From Gamsiella multidivaricata (lineage: Eukaryota > Mortierellomycota > Mortierellomycetes > Mortierellales > Mortierellaceae): 64,000 bases of DNA. Under the pieces are notes generated by a model. That model did not search any database. It was not told where the DNA came from and saw nothing but the letters and a program-made list of their open reading frames with translations. Of this stretch, positions 1-10,384 are shown one piece after another. How positions within the stretch are numbered: the stretch's first letter is position 1; each line of letters opens with the position of its first letter. The stretch spans positions 62,001 to 126,000 of the forward strand of contig NW_026251741.1 in NCBI RefSeq assembly GCF_025024155.1, in the 5' to 3' direction. The translations under genes and the position numbers were made by a program.

Positions 1-92
1 TATACACGCAGCACTATAGCAGCACCCGTAGCTTTGCTCTGCCGCGCTGCTCACCCTCATTGTCGACGCTTCTGGTGTTATCAGTTCATTCC

Positions 93-1543
93 TTACGCAT
101 TAACGGAAATGCTCTTGAGTTGGTTCATTCTCCAGTTCCAGTATTTGCTCCTGATGGTATCAATCTTCTCAGCCAACATAATAGCCTCTTCTTTGGCCTT
201 GCTGACGCTCTCGGCGGTCTTTTTCTCCTTTGCTTCCTGCTCATAAATATCCAGTAAGGTCGAATGAAGGTAAGGTGAGAAGTTGGCGCGTGGGAGAGAA
301 ATCAATCCCTCACAAAACTCCTGGATCTCTGACAATGGGCGCTTCGTCTTGTTCAGGATTCTATTTGGTCGAGAGGGATAAAGAAGTGGTAAGAGTTACT
401 TTCGTTTATAGTGATACGAGAAAAGAAGAAAAAAGAAAAAATGCGCCTTCTCTTCCACATACCCGGCGATATAGACCCATGGACTTTCATTGTTGGGTGT
501 CCTTTCGATCTTTGCCTTGGCGTATCTAGCGACAGAGAAGATAAAATTGGCGTTGGTTAACATACGCATCCTTCCACCGGTCCTTACCCCACAATTAAGA
601 GCTCGTCTACCTACTCAACTTCGCGCTGGGTAACATCTGATGTCAAGCTCTTGGGTCCCATGCCGACCACAAAGAATCGCTGGTTCCATGCTGAGTTGTT
701 TCGGATATCGACCGTCAGCAAATCATCGATATACGACAGTTCCTGTTCCCACCAAGGACCGTTCCCAAAATGACTCAGGACCCATTGGCGATAACCCCAG
801 GCATGGTAATTCTTGGAATCTTCTGTCAATGACGCCGCTATAAAGTCCAGCTCGACCTGAACAACATCCCTTACTGCCGCTTGCTGAGATTCGGACAAAT
901 CCTGATAGGGTATTATTGGAGCCATGGTTAAGGTCGATGCCGTTGTTGGTAGCGCTGATGAAGGCGTAGACAGGAACGAGGCCGAGAGGTGGTCGACAAT
1001 CACCTGGCGATGGTGCCAGATCTGATACGACTTTGGATGCTCGGAACCCATCCATCTGGTCCACTCGAGCTCTTTGTTCAGGTCTTTGTTCAACGCCTTA
1101 AGCAGCGTTTGGCGATAGTGCCTACATGGAAGGGTTGAGTAAGAGTCAGTACTGGGCTTTGATATCTCTTTTACACGAGCAGCAGGTGGATATGTGCAAG
1201 GATGTTCGCACTTACCACACAGTGTAATGGGAGGGACTCAGCTCGATCACGATCTTTGTCAGTTCTAATGCGCGTTCGCTCTGCTCCTGTGCCTTGGAAA
1301 TGGCTCTGAAGTAATCCATAGTAATGGAATCTAATGAACACCGAAGCATGACGCGTCAATGACATCCTTCATCTCGGTGCATGCTTCGTCCCAAAACGAC
1401 AAAAACGTTGACAACAAGTGTTTACACTCTTTTCTATAGGCAATGGGAACCAATGGGTTGGGTCCATCGTCCTGAGGAATGGGCACAACGTCGGCCCACT
1501 CGGGCTTTTCGTAGAAAGGCACCTCATCTTGCTCGTAATCCAT
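93..1543 (-). CDS. RAM2: Protein farnesyltransferase / geranylgeranyltransferase-I alpha subunit
   Basis: Shared alpha subunit of the CaaX prenyltransferases, which attach farnesyl or geranylgeranyl groups to Ras/Rho-type proteins in the cytosol. Five exons on the minus strand: 1543-1426, 1330-1216, 1121-615, 525-463, 360-93, giving 356 aa. The N-terminus carries the family signature EWADVVPIPQDDGPNP. PPTA helical repeats follow: SHYTVWHYRQ, HPKSYQIWHHRQ (with the Lys that is catalytically important in the family), DSKNYHAWGYRQW, NNSAWNQRFF and NNESPWVYIAG. The C-terminus has the conserved DTIRSKYWNWR. About 35 extra Ser/Thr/Ala-rich residues lie between PPTA repeats 2 and 3, in exon 3, where animal proteins have a short turn. 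The start is the only ATG just before the conserved N-terminal signature. The gene is divergent from the pirin gene. Confidence 0.95.
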
Positions 1544-1963
1544 ATTGAAAGGTAGCTTGACCGCAAGCGGGGGAGGGGGGAAGGGAGTCGATTTGGTAGC
1601 CCTGAGCGGACAAAACGACCAACATGGAGTGTGCGCAAACCAAGTCACGAAAGAATCTCTCCAAAGTCGCTCCACAGGTCCTCTTCGAGAGATAGAGGAT
1701 CGAACAGAAAGCTCTTGCAAGGATCCGCCACCGCGTTGGGTAACTCAGCTGAACATCCTGACTGAGATGCAAGTGGCCTTCTATTGCCTGAGATTTTTCA
1801 GTTGTATCTTCGTCGCGTCGTGGACCGCTGAGTCAGCTTGCTCGCTAAGCAGGTCGCCGTGGCTTTGTGGGGGCTCTGAAGAACAAATATATAGGGGCGT
1901 AAGAAAGGGCATATCATCTTCATTCCTTTCGCAACGCTCTTAACCTATATCTTTCTTAGCGCA
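1544..1963. promoter_or_regulatory. Divergent promoter region with TATA element for pirin
   Basis: This spacer separates the two divergent ATGs of the prenyltransferase alpha gene (minus) and the pirin gene (plus). A TATATAG element lies at 1888-1894, about 70 bp before the pirin ATG, with pyrimidine-rich sequence between them. I see no TATA element on the prenyltransferase side. A G/C-rich tract at 1560-1590 lies in its 5' leader. Confidence 0.5.
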
Positions 1964-3031
1964 ATGCTGGCCTCTCAGATTTCCCGGTTTGCCGCGTCCT
2001 CGTCCTTCTCCGCAGGCGGACGACATATCCTCAAATCAATTTACGCCGCGGAACGACCCGAGGGTATGGGTGCAATAGTACGCAGGAGCCTAGGCACGCG
2101 CGAGATACGACACCACGATCCGTTCCTATTGCTGGACGAGTTCTGGGTGAACTCCAAGGGCGGCTTCCCAGACCACCCTCACAGAGGGTTCGAGACCGTG
2201 ACCTATATGCTGAGCGGGCAAATGCAGCACGAGGACTTCTCAGAACACAAGGGAACCATTGGACCCGGCGATCTGCAGTGGATGACAGCTGGACGTGGTA
2301 TCGTGCACTGCGAAATGCCAGTCAAGGACACGGATGAGACTGAAAATCCGCAAGGTACGGACAAGGCAACAGCGCATGGGCTGCAACTCTGGGTGAATCT
2401 CTCACACAAAGACAAGTCGTGTGATCCACAGTATCAGGACCTGCGAGATCATCATATTCCAAGAGCGAATCCTGGCAATGGAGTCGAGGCCAAGGTCATT
2501 GCGGGCGAGGCACATGGTGTTAAGAGCAAAGTTTACACAAGGACTCCAACCATGTATCTCGACTACAAGTTGAAGGAGAACAGATCGGTCGAGGTTGCAG
2601 TTCCGAAGGGCTACGCCGGCTTTATTTACATGCTCTCTGGGAAGGCATATTTTGGCGATGGTACTCTCTCGGCCACGAGGGCTGAGCATGCCAAAAACCG
2701 CGAACAAGTGGATGATACCAAGGATCACGTCAAGGTCAATGAGGACTTTTCGGAACCTTTCGAAGGACTACCACACCACGCGCTGATTCTGTCTCAGGAC
2801 GATAAGTCTGACACATTGCAGATCCAGACAAAGGACGAGGACGCGCATTTCGTTGTTTTGGCTGGCCAGCCGCTCAAAGAACCCGTCGTGCAAGATCGGT
2901 TGTTTGTTCTGAACTCGATGCAAGAAGTGCAACAGACCGTTGAGGATTTTAGGCAGTTCAAGAACGGTTTCGAGAACGCGAAGGAGTGGCGATCAGCAAT
3001 CGGGCCCAAAGGATATCGTCTCAAGTTTTGA
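1964..3031 (+). CDS. Pirin family protein (bicupin)
   Basis: Single-exon gene, 355 aa, for a pirin: a two-cupin, iron-binding protein. Family members act as transcription cofactors or as quercetinases. The N-terminal cupin has the metal site in HPHRGFET (about residues 72-79) and HCEMP (about residue 116), which supply the three His and one Glu expected of pirins. The family block HDPFLLLDEF is present at about residue 50. The C-terminal cupin covers about residues 185-330. The first 26 residues (MLASQISRFAASSSF...) are rich in Ser, Ala and Arg with no acidic residue, precede the conserved core and resemble a mitochondrial presequence; most pirins are near 290 aa. No intron is needed. Whether it has enzyme activity cannot be told from sequence. 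Confidence 0.93.
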   Translation: MLASQISRFAASSSFSAGGRHILKSIYAAERPEGMGAIVRRSLGTREIRHHDPFLLLDEFWVNSKGGFPDHPHRGFETVTYMLSGQMQHEDFSEHKGTIGPGDLQWMTAGRGIVHCEMPVKDTDETENPQGTDKATAHGLQLWVNLSHKDKSCDPQYQDLRDHHIPRANPGNGVEAKVIAGEAHGVKSKVYTRTPTMYLDYKLKENRSVEVAVPKGYAGFIYMLSGKAYFGDGTLSATRAEHAKNREQVDDTKDHVKVNEDFSEPFEGLPHHALILSQDDKSDTLQIQTKDEDAHFVVLAGQPLKEPVVQDRLFVLNSMQEVQQTVEDFRQFKNGFENAKEWRSAIGPKGYRLKF

Positions 3032-3150
3032 GCTTAGACTAACCCTGCATGTACGGCTGGATATATTTATTCGATAAATACACAACAGTCTATAAAAAAA
3101 CACTTGTGATAAATGTAATGCATCGATCGGTATTAGGCGTGTGGTTCATA

Positions 3151-4408
3151 CTAAGCTAGGAGTACGCCCAGAATCAGAGCTGAAGCCATGGACCCCAGAC
3201 TATAACCAACAAGGCATGAGGCCGAATTCTTTGATGTTGGTGTGGGCGTATTTGTTCCAGCCGCTGTCGTGGTGGTCGTAGATGCTCTACCGGTTGTTGT
3301 GGCTGTAGGCGTGCTCGAGATGGTTGTGGTTGTCACATTGGATCCGTTCTGGTACGGTTGAGCGTCACTCTCACAGACAGGAACAGCGGCAATGCTGATG
3401 TTGCGTGCTCTACCCAACGGAATCAGTTTTTGGGCAACAGCGACCGTGTCTGCGGTGAGATCGTGTTCCAGGCAGTAGAATCCCTTGGACCTGTTGCTCG
3501 CCGCGTAGGCATCCAAGGACTTTGTGAACGTGGCGATGACTTGGCTCTGGCTTATTTCGGGCATCTTCCAGTCATTGGTATCGAATTCATCACCGGTCCA
3601 GTCGACAGGGATGTAGCCGAGCTTCTTGAGCACAAAGCGAACGCGGTTGTTGATATCACCGTAAGGCGGTCGCATGTACTTAAGCTTCAGACCCGTGGCA
3701 TCCATAACCGCCTTTTCCGTCCACCTCATCTCGGCCACGATCTCCTCGTTCGTCAGTGTGGTCAGGGCATGGTGTGACCAGGTGTGGGAGGCGAGATGAT
3801 GACCCTCGGCGACCTCGCGTTTGACAAAGTCGGGGTACTGAATCACATTCGAACCGATTACGAAAAAGGACGCGCTCAACTTCTCCTTCTTGAGATAGTC
3901 GAGTAAAGAAGGAGTGGCGACGGATGGGCCGTCATCAAAGGTAAGGCCCCACGTATTGGGAGCCGCGCAGGCAGTGATGTCGTCCGCAGAGCACCCATCA
4001 CACGTCCAGTAACACCTGAAGCCGAAAGTAAGGGATGAAAAGAATGAATTTATTGAGTGTCAGGCACCAAATGTTGAGACTTGAAACGCAAAAGTACAAT
4101 GGTACTTACTCATCGGGAATGGGTGGATTTGGACAGGAAGGCGGATTACCTTTGTGCAGAGGGATGTTGGGTGCACCTGTAAGGTCAATTTCCTGTAAAA
4201 GATAATGAGCGTGTTAGGCCAGGATGGGACTACGCAAGCGAGACATTTAGCGATAAGAGAGTAGACTAGGTCGCACCTTGAGCCATGCCTGGACCTGGGG
4301 CGACTTGGTATCAGGAACAGCATTGGGTGGTGGATAAGTTGAGGGCACTTGAGCATGCACAACTGCAAGAGCCAATACAAGGATTGAAAGCGACGACTTT
4401 GGCACCAT
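3151..4408 (-). CDS. Chitin deacetylase-like polysaccharide deacetylase, probably GPI-anchored
   Basis: Carbohydrate esterase family 4 (NodB-type) enzyme, expected to remove acetyl groups from chitin at the cell surface. Three exons: 4408-4277, 4192-4110, 4015-3151; 359 aa. A signal peptide covers residues 1-19 (MVPKSSLSILVLALAVVHA). The catalytic motifs occur in order: TFDDGPS, SHTWSHHAL (metal-binding His pair), RPPYGD, DTNDW and LEHDL. After the catalytic domain comes a Thr/Ser-rich stretch of about 50 residues, then a short hydrophobic tail ending GVLLA, which is the layout of a GPI-anchoring signal. A TATAAATA box lies 78 bp before the ATG. This could act in spore or hyphal wall chitosan formation; the exact substrate is inferred from family only. 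Confidence 0.93.
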
Positions 4409-4485
4409 GATGAGTGTAGGTAGGGCAGGAGATGCGCAATGGACTGAGTAAGTAGAAGTGCCTTCCCACTCAGGTGTTCCATGGG

Positions 4486-4493
4486 TATTTATA
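4486..4493 (-). promoter_or_regulatory. TATA box of the chitin deacetylase gene
   Basis: TATAAATA on the minus strand, 78 bp upstream of the deacetylase ATG at 4408, a normal spacing for a fungal TATA promoter with a short leader. Confidence 0.6.
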
Positions 4494-5191
4494 CCATAAC
4501 GCTACAGACAGCTCGCAACTATGTTACCGGGGAAAACAGGAGTTGGGCTGTTTCCCCAGTAGGGGATGACCATAACGGTGTTAACAGCATTACTAGTGTA
4601 CTTCTTTGATGGCGGCATTTGACACTAGTATACATGTTTGTACGCCTTTCCCCCATTCTCATCTTGATTTGTATCCATTCGGACCATACCGAGGAGCATA
4701 TGCTCAGTTCCTTGATAAGCATCAGGGATTCATCTAAAAATAATTCACTGAAGTAGAATCCCATCCCATGATGGTTTTCAGCATTTCCGCGTTGCCAGCC
4801 AGTTTTTGTCTTTATCGGCGCGAATCTATATTGTTGATGGCGCTTTCGAGATTATAGCTCATTCGCGATATGCACTCTCGCGTGACTCTGCAAGCATCCG
4901 ACTAGAAGAGCCTGCCATTTTACATGAACTGAGGTTCTTGTCTCCCACGCAATTACGTGAATAGCGGCGCCTCCGACGAGCGCCTCTGGTCACTACGGGC
5001 GACTGCTGAAACTGATAAAATATTACATTTGAGAGCGAAAATATAAATGTAAAGAGTTGCGAGTGAGCGAGGCAGCTTTGTCCCCTCTCACTTATTCAAG
5101 CAGATGAACCTTCCAAGCTCGTCGGAGGCGCTGGCACTGAAGGTGGCGCGCAGACCACAAATGAGTCCACGTCCATCAGGAGCAAAAGATG
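4494..5191. other. Intergenic region, no gene seen
   Basis: About 700 bp upstream of the chitin deacetylase gene. No open frame with coding character, repeat or RNA gene was found. Confidence 0.4.
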
Positions 5192-5264
5192 TGCCTCAAC
5201 CCGGATTTGAACCAGGGACCTCTTGTTTACAAGACAAGTGCGCTAACCACTGTGCCATTGAGGC
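5192..5264 (-). tRNA. tRNA-Thr (anticodon UGU)
   Basis: A 73-nt cloverleaf without intron. The acceptor stem pairs GCCTCAA with TTGAGGC with discriminator A. The anticodon stem is CTTGT/ACAAG around loop CTTGTAA, which reads UGU (Thr). The T arm is CCTGG-TTCAAAT-CCGGG and contains a good internal B box. The D stem GCAC/GCGC has one A-C mismatch at 12:23. A LINE 3' fragment lies about 250 bp upstream of the gene. Confidence 0.95.
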
Positions 5265-5510
5265 ATTCAATCGATCATCTGATATCGATTTCGAAACCTG
5301 CGGGCTGGAAATTAATATTTATTGTCATATACATAGTTCCCGACCCATGTCTTTTTTTTGTGGCCCCAGGTCCCCCGGAAGGGTGCAAGGCCCCGAAAAT
5401 CGCACGTTATGATATCTTTTTATGTCCCGCATCGTTCTAGATTCAAACAAGCGTAGTTTTAGCCTGGTTTTCTTGCTTCATTGCATTTTTCTTTCTTTTA
5501 TCGGAGGATG

Positions 5511-5633
5511 TGGCCGGTCTTTTGGCGACTGTGGATCGGCTCTACTTTGGTGGAAAGGACGACTGTAGTAGATAATTGCTGATAGATTCGCAGGGTCAAT
5601 CGACTCGAGAGATAAATTGTTATAAAAAAAAAA
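5511..5633 (+). mobile_element. 3' fragment of a non-LTR retrotransposon (same family as the element at 45.5 kb)
   Basis: About 120 bp ending in A10 (5624-5633). It is clearly homologous to the last part of the element at 45462-45989: both share CTTTTGGCGACTGTGGATCG, a GATAGATTCGCAG block, ACTCGAGAGA and the terminal TTGTTATAAAA. It is a 5'-truncated copy. I could not find a clear target-site duplication, so its left edge is approximate. It sits upstream of tRNA-Thr. Confidence 0.75.
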
Positions 5634-8287
5634 GATGGAAAAGTCGCGTCGCTTTACAACTCTCTATGACTTTCAAATTTTTGCTGTGCAGACTGTCCCA
5701 TATTATTGGATAGTTCAAATAGTACCACGCTAATAAAGCCCACATGTCTCCGTGGGTCCTAGCTATCAAAAAAGTTCAAATTCCGGCTTAGTGTTCACAC
5801 GAGTATCATGCTTTCCCTATGGAATTTCGCGTTCTGGAAGGGCGTCCATGCTTATTCACAGTGCGAAAAAAGCTTAGCGATCGTTTGTGTCGTTAAATAG
5901 TAATAATAAGAAAGAATGCGCCCGTAAGAATGCGCCCTATTCTTCATGATTCATGCTGGTCATTTACACGCCAAAGATAGCTGCGTATATCACTTGCGTA
6001 TTGACACAACTCCACACGCGTTCCTGTCAGTTCATAATCCCAGTTTCTCTTCCAGTTTACCAAAGTTTTCGATTCACACTTCAACGCACAGGGGTAAGAA
6101 AATGGAGCTTGATCGTTCTAATCGAGCTGGACCTGAATTTAGATGTTTTTTTTTTATCTGCTGACTATACTCCTCTTTTTCCGACTGTTATCCATAGGTT
6201 GGCTATATTTCTCCATAATTCCTATCATCGTTGTGAGCACCACTTGAATGGCTAGCCATGACCGGACGTTGATACCGTCCTAGGCTCGTTCTCATTATGC
6301 GCGCCTGTTATTCTTTTTCCACCGTTATCTATTATATTAGACTTTTGCTGTCCCCTCTCCGCATTTTCACAAGAATCTCCGCTCCCCCTGGTTTTCTGCC
6401 TTTACGGCAAAAACAAACAACTGTGCCTGTAATAATTTAATTGAATATCTCCTTGTTTTCAACTACCCCCACGTTCGTGTACAAGCTCTCTCAATCCCCC
6501 TTTTTTGCCCCTTCTTTTGGTCGTGTCATATATTCAGCCTTGGCTATGCTCTTTCTAGTTTCTAGCGCAGTCGATATTTAACTTCTCGCGATGAAAACTT
6601 CTCCGAGTCGTAGACTTTGCCTTGCAAATGAAGACGCGTATTGAACTCAGTTGCTACATTCGGTAGACCATTGGCATAGTGGTCTGCCCCATAGTGGGAC
6701 AAATTGCACGCCGGCCATGACATGGCATCCTGCACCGCCAAAAGTGCTCAATACTCCTCACGAGCAGACGAGGGACAGCGGACCCGATCGACTGTTGGTG
6801 AGGATAAAGAGGGGCAAAAAAAGGGGGTCGAAGGAGGGCAGTTGGTCGTATATTTGCCTATGCACTGTCTGCAGCCATGCCTGAGACTGCCAATACAAAA
6901 GGCAACCGTCCGCTACTTCCACAGGGCGTGTCGATTTTATTTCCTGTCTGTTCACACAACTGAATCTATACCTCATTGCTCCACCCGCCTCTCTCTTCCT
7001 TGGTTCTTCTCTGCTCAACACCCTCTACGCCCTCTCTCATTCTTCATCACCCAGCAGCCATCGACCCATTCCACTTCTTCCATTGGCAACCTCCATTCAC
7101 ATCTCATCCCCATTCGAATCCCTCCTTCCCAGGGTAAATTATTTCATTTTTCTGGTACCTGGTTCTTTGGACTCAGCAGCTTTGCCCACTCAGATACATC
7201 ACACCTACGCCCTGCACCCACCTGTCGATACCACTTCGCGACTTGATCTACGAAAAAGGTTCGTTTACAAAACAATTAAACTGCGCTTGCGCCCTATTAA
7301 ATCTGTTATTATTTGTTCAGCTCTCCATACCCCACGGACTAAAGAACCAACGCTGAGAGCCGAAGATGGCTTCTCATGAGCGCACAGACAACAGAAAGAT
7401 TCGCAAGAAAAGAAGCAATTGAGCTGCACTCCAACGAATCTTTCAAGGCGCCGGGCCGTATCCTTGCAGCCCCAGCTCTTGGCTCTCTTTTTATTACCCA
7501 CACTCTTTCATCTTCTCCAAGGGAGAACAAAGGCAATAGAATGGGGAACAGGCTACATGGAGTCGGCATGCGTGCTTGTTGCCTGCCCCACCCCCTTGCG
7601 GCCCATGTCCATTGAAGTTGTTCAGGTGCTCATGCATCCCCTTTGATCTTTGAATCGCCTTTCAATAATTTTTTCCGGGGCCATGTTTTCCAAGGGGAAG
7701 GGAGCATTGCGGAGCTTGCCTCCTGGCTCCTGGCCAAGACAGGCTCCCTAACTGCTCTCTCCTTCTCCTGGTCTCCTTCTCCGCCCTTGATTAATTCTCC
7801 GGGGCTTGACTTTACGCGTTCATAATTACTTCCACATATCTTGCCTTCTCAACAAGAAAAAAGAAAAAAGAAAAAAGAAGAACTAGGTCTCATTTTGAAG
7901 GGCCTTTAAGGCCTTCTATTGTTCATGTAACCGTCTCCTCAAAGAAAAGAATTTTTTCTCCCCCCATTTTCACGGTTTGAACCAACCATCCCAATTCACA
8001 ACGCCCAACAAAGAAATCGGAACTGATACACAGGCAAGCAGAGCCATCGAGAATCATCATGTGCCGGCGCCTTTATTCACCCATTCACCCATAATTACTT
8101 CTTTTCTCCTGAAACGGATGCGCCTATATCAAAGTATTAACCAAAGGAACCGTTGCTTTTCCCGATTCAGATATTTTTAAAAGCCGAACCATTAGTGCGC
8201 TCCTGTCCTGGCCTTCCAATAATCGACTGTCGTGAAGACGCATTCCTCTCTCCCGTATCGTATTTTTAACCACCAAAAGACCTCACT
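5634..8287. other. Long region upstream of the G-alpha gene, no coding gene seen
   Basis: About 2.65 kb without convincing coding sequence. It contains a pyrimidine-rich stretch at about 6960-7110 typical of fungal transcription start regions, CT-rich tracts at 7740-7800, and a purine microsatellite (AAAAAAG units) at about 7855-7880. Most likely it is the promoter plus a long, perhaps intron-containing, 5' leader of the G-alpha gene. Short open frames here show no conserved motif. Confidence 0.4.
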
Positions 8288-9932
8288 ATGGGTTGTTGTA
8301 TCAGTCAAGAGGACAAGGAGGGCCGTAACCGCAATGAGGCTATCGAGAGCCAGCTTCGGAAAGACCGCATGCAAATGCGGAATGAGGTCAAAATGCTGCT
8401 GCTTGGTAAGATCTAACAACAGTGGCTCTCCTCCCTTTTTGTTGCTGAGATTGTTCATGAGTAGGCCAGCTGTTTAAATTTGTTCCTTCGTCCCCCTATC
8501 CGCACAGGTGCCGGAGAATCCGGCAAGTCTACCATCTTGAAGCAGATGAAACTGATCCATGATGGAGGCTACTCTAAGGAGGAGTGTGAAGCCTACAAGG
8601 AGATTATCTTCTCTAACACTGTTCAGAGGTGAGTTCTATGTCTATGCGCATGAGCATTCCAGATGTTTCGTAGTGTCTCTGTTCCTGAATGCAAAGAGAT
8701 AATGTTACACCACCGTTAGTGCTTGGCCCCTACGACGACGTGTGTTGTCACACAGAAAATAGTGTTCAATTTACTCAGATGACACGCTAGCATTTGGGCC
8801 ATGCAACAATTGCTTGGATGTTTTTAATAATTAATTGTTCTCGGCCCTTTTGTACTCTTGTGCTGAGGTACTCAAGATGAAAAGATGAGCCAGAGCATTG
8901 TTCGCGTGGTGTAGTTTATTTTGCCCGAGGGTTTTTTTTTTTTTTTTTTTTTAACGCGTTTGTTCCTGTTCGTTTTTTGACATCGTTCGTAGCATGCGCG
9001 TTATCCTCGAGGCTATGGACAAGATGGAGCTTCCGTTACACCACGAGGCCAACCGCAACTATGCCATAATCATTTTGAGCCTACCTGCTCAGATCGAGGG
9101 AGAGTACATGCCACCCGAGGTCGCGGTCGCGGTTGAGAACCTGTGGGTCGATCCTAACGTGCAGCAGGCCTTCCAGCGCAGTCGCGAGTACCAGCTGAAC
9201 GATTCTGCCAAATAGTAAGTTTTCGCTTTTTTTTTTTTTTTTTTTTTTAATGTGGCCAAAAAACTTGAAGAGTACTACAGTTGTGCTAACATAATATGAC
9301 GTATAACACGCGACTTTGTGTCTCCTCTCAGCTATTTTGATTCGATTGAACGCATTGCAAAGCCGGACTACGTTCCCACAGACCAGGATGTACTCCGGTC
9401 TCGCGTCAAGACGACGGGTATCACCGAGACGCGTTTCGTGATCGGTGAATTGACCTATATGATGTTTGATGTCGGTGGCCAACGGTCGGAGCGCAAGAAA
9501 TGGATCCATTGTTTTGAAAACGTTACAGCGATTGTGTTCCTGGTCGCTATCTCAGAGTATGACCAGCTGCTCTTTGAAGACGAGACCGTGAACCGAATGC
9601 AGGAGGCTCTGACGCTGTTTGATTCGATCTGCAACTCGCGGTGGTTCGTAAAAACGTCGATTATCTTGTTCCTGAACAAGATTGATCGTTTCAAGGAGAA
9701 ACTGCCCATCTCACCCATGCGCAACTACTTCCCGGACTTTGAAGGCGGCGTCGACTATGACCTGGCATCACAGTACATCCTTAACCGGTTCGTAAGCCTT
9801 AACCTTTCCGATACCAAGCAGATCTACGCACACTTTACGTGTGCCACGGATACCAGCCAGATCAAATTCGTTATGGCGGCCGTTAGTGATATTATCATCC
9901 AGACCAACCTGCGAGATTGTGGTCTCTTGTGA
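8288..9932 (+). CDS. Heterotrimeric G-protein alpha subunit (Gi/Gpa1-like)
   Basis: GTP-binding alpha subunit that couples receptors to effectors such as cAMP or MAPK pathways at the plasma membrane. Four exons: 8288-8405, 8508-8628, 8993-9214, 9332-9932; 353 aa, the standard family length. The N-terminus MGCCIS offers Gly2 for myristoylation and Cys3/Cys4 for palmitoylation. The G boxes are all present: GAGESGKST at residues 40-48, [12 protein letters not shown] (switch I), [12 protein letters not shown] (switch II), FLNKIDRF and TCATDT. The C-terminus LRDCGLL has the Cys at position -4 that is ADP-ribosylated by pertussis toxin in Gi proteins. Introns 2 and 3 contain T-runs of around 20. 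Fungi usually have several G-alpha paralogues, so the exact subgroup is not certain. Confidence 0.97.
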
Positions 9933-10384
9933 ACAATATCGCTTTCGACATTCCATTGGCTCTCCTCCTGCTCACTTTCTCCCAGTTCTCGTTTTCCTAT
10001 TCAAGTAATCTCGCAACGCACCCAAGCTCCTTTTCCTTCTTGCTTCGTTTTTTGTCCGACAGAAAGAGACGGATCTGCCAAGCGCCCCATCTTGATCTGT
10101 TTCTTGACCGCACAAACACACAGGCGTCCTCTTCCTCGCGCCGGACGGTTGCACCCAGGCTCCTTTTCGCTGTTTCCTAGTCTGTGCGACCCGCAAACCT
10201 ATCGTCCTATATACCATTCATTTATTCTCAACAAAGGTCATTTGATACGTATTCAGACAGATATTCAATTAATAACAAAAAATGTATACTTGTAAGGCCA
10301 GTAGTTGAATAGCGTTGCGCAGCATCCAAAAGTCACTCCACAACAAGGTTAATTAATGTTTTTATTATTCGATCAGTTCTGCGT
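9933..10384. other. Spacer between convergent G-alpha and BCD1 genes
   Basis: About 450 bp holding the 3' ends of two convergent genes. It contains A/T-rich sequence suitable for 3' processing (for example AATTAATAACAAAAA near 10270). No gene is seen. Confidence 0.4.

Noticed and set aside
5104..5440. Two overlapping plus-strand open frames
   Set aside because: They run through the tRNA-Thr gene on the other strand and have no motif; the tRNA explains the conserved sequence.
7855..7880. AAAAAAG microsatellite as a LINE tail
   Set aside because: No LINE-like sequence or direct repeat is found beside it; it looks like simple slippage.
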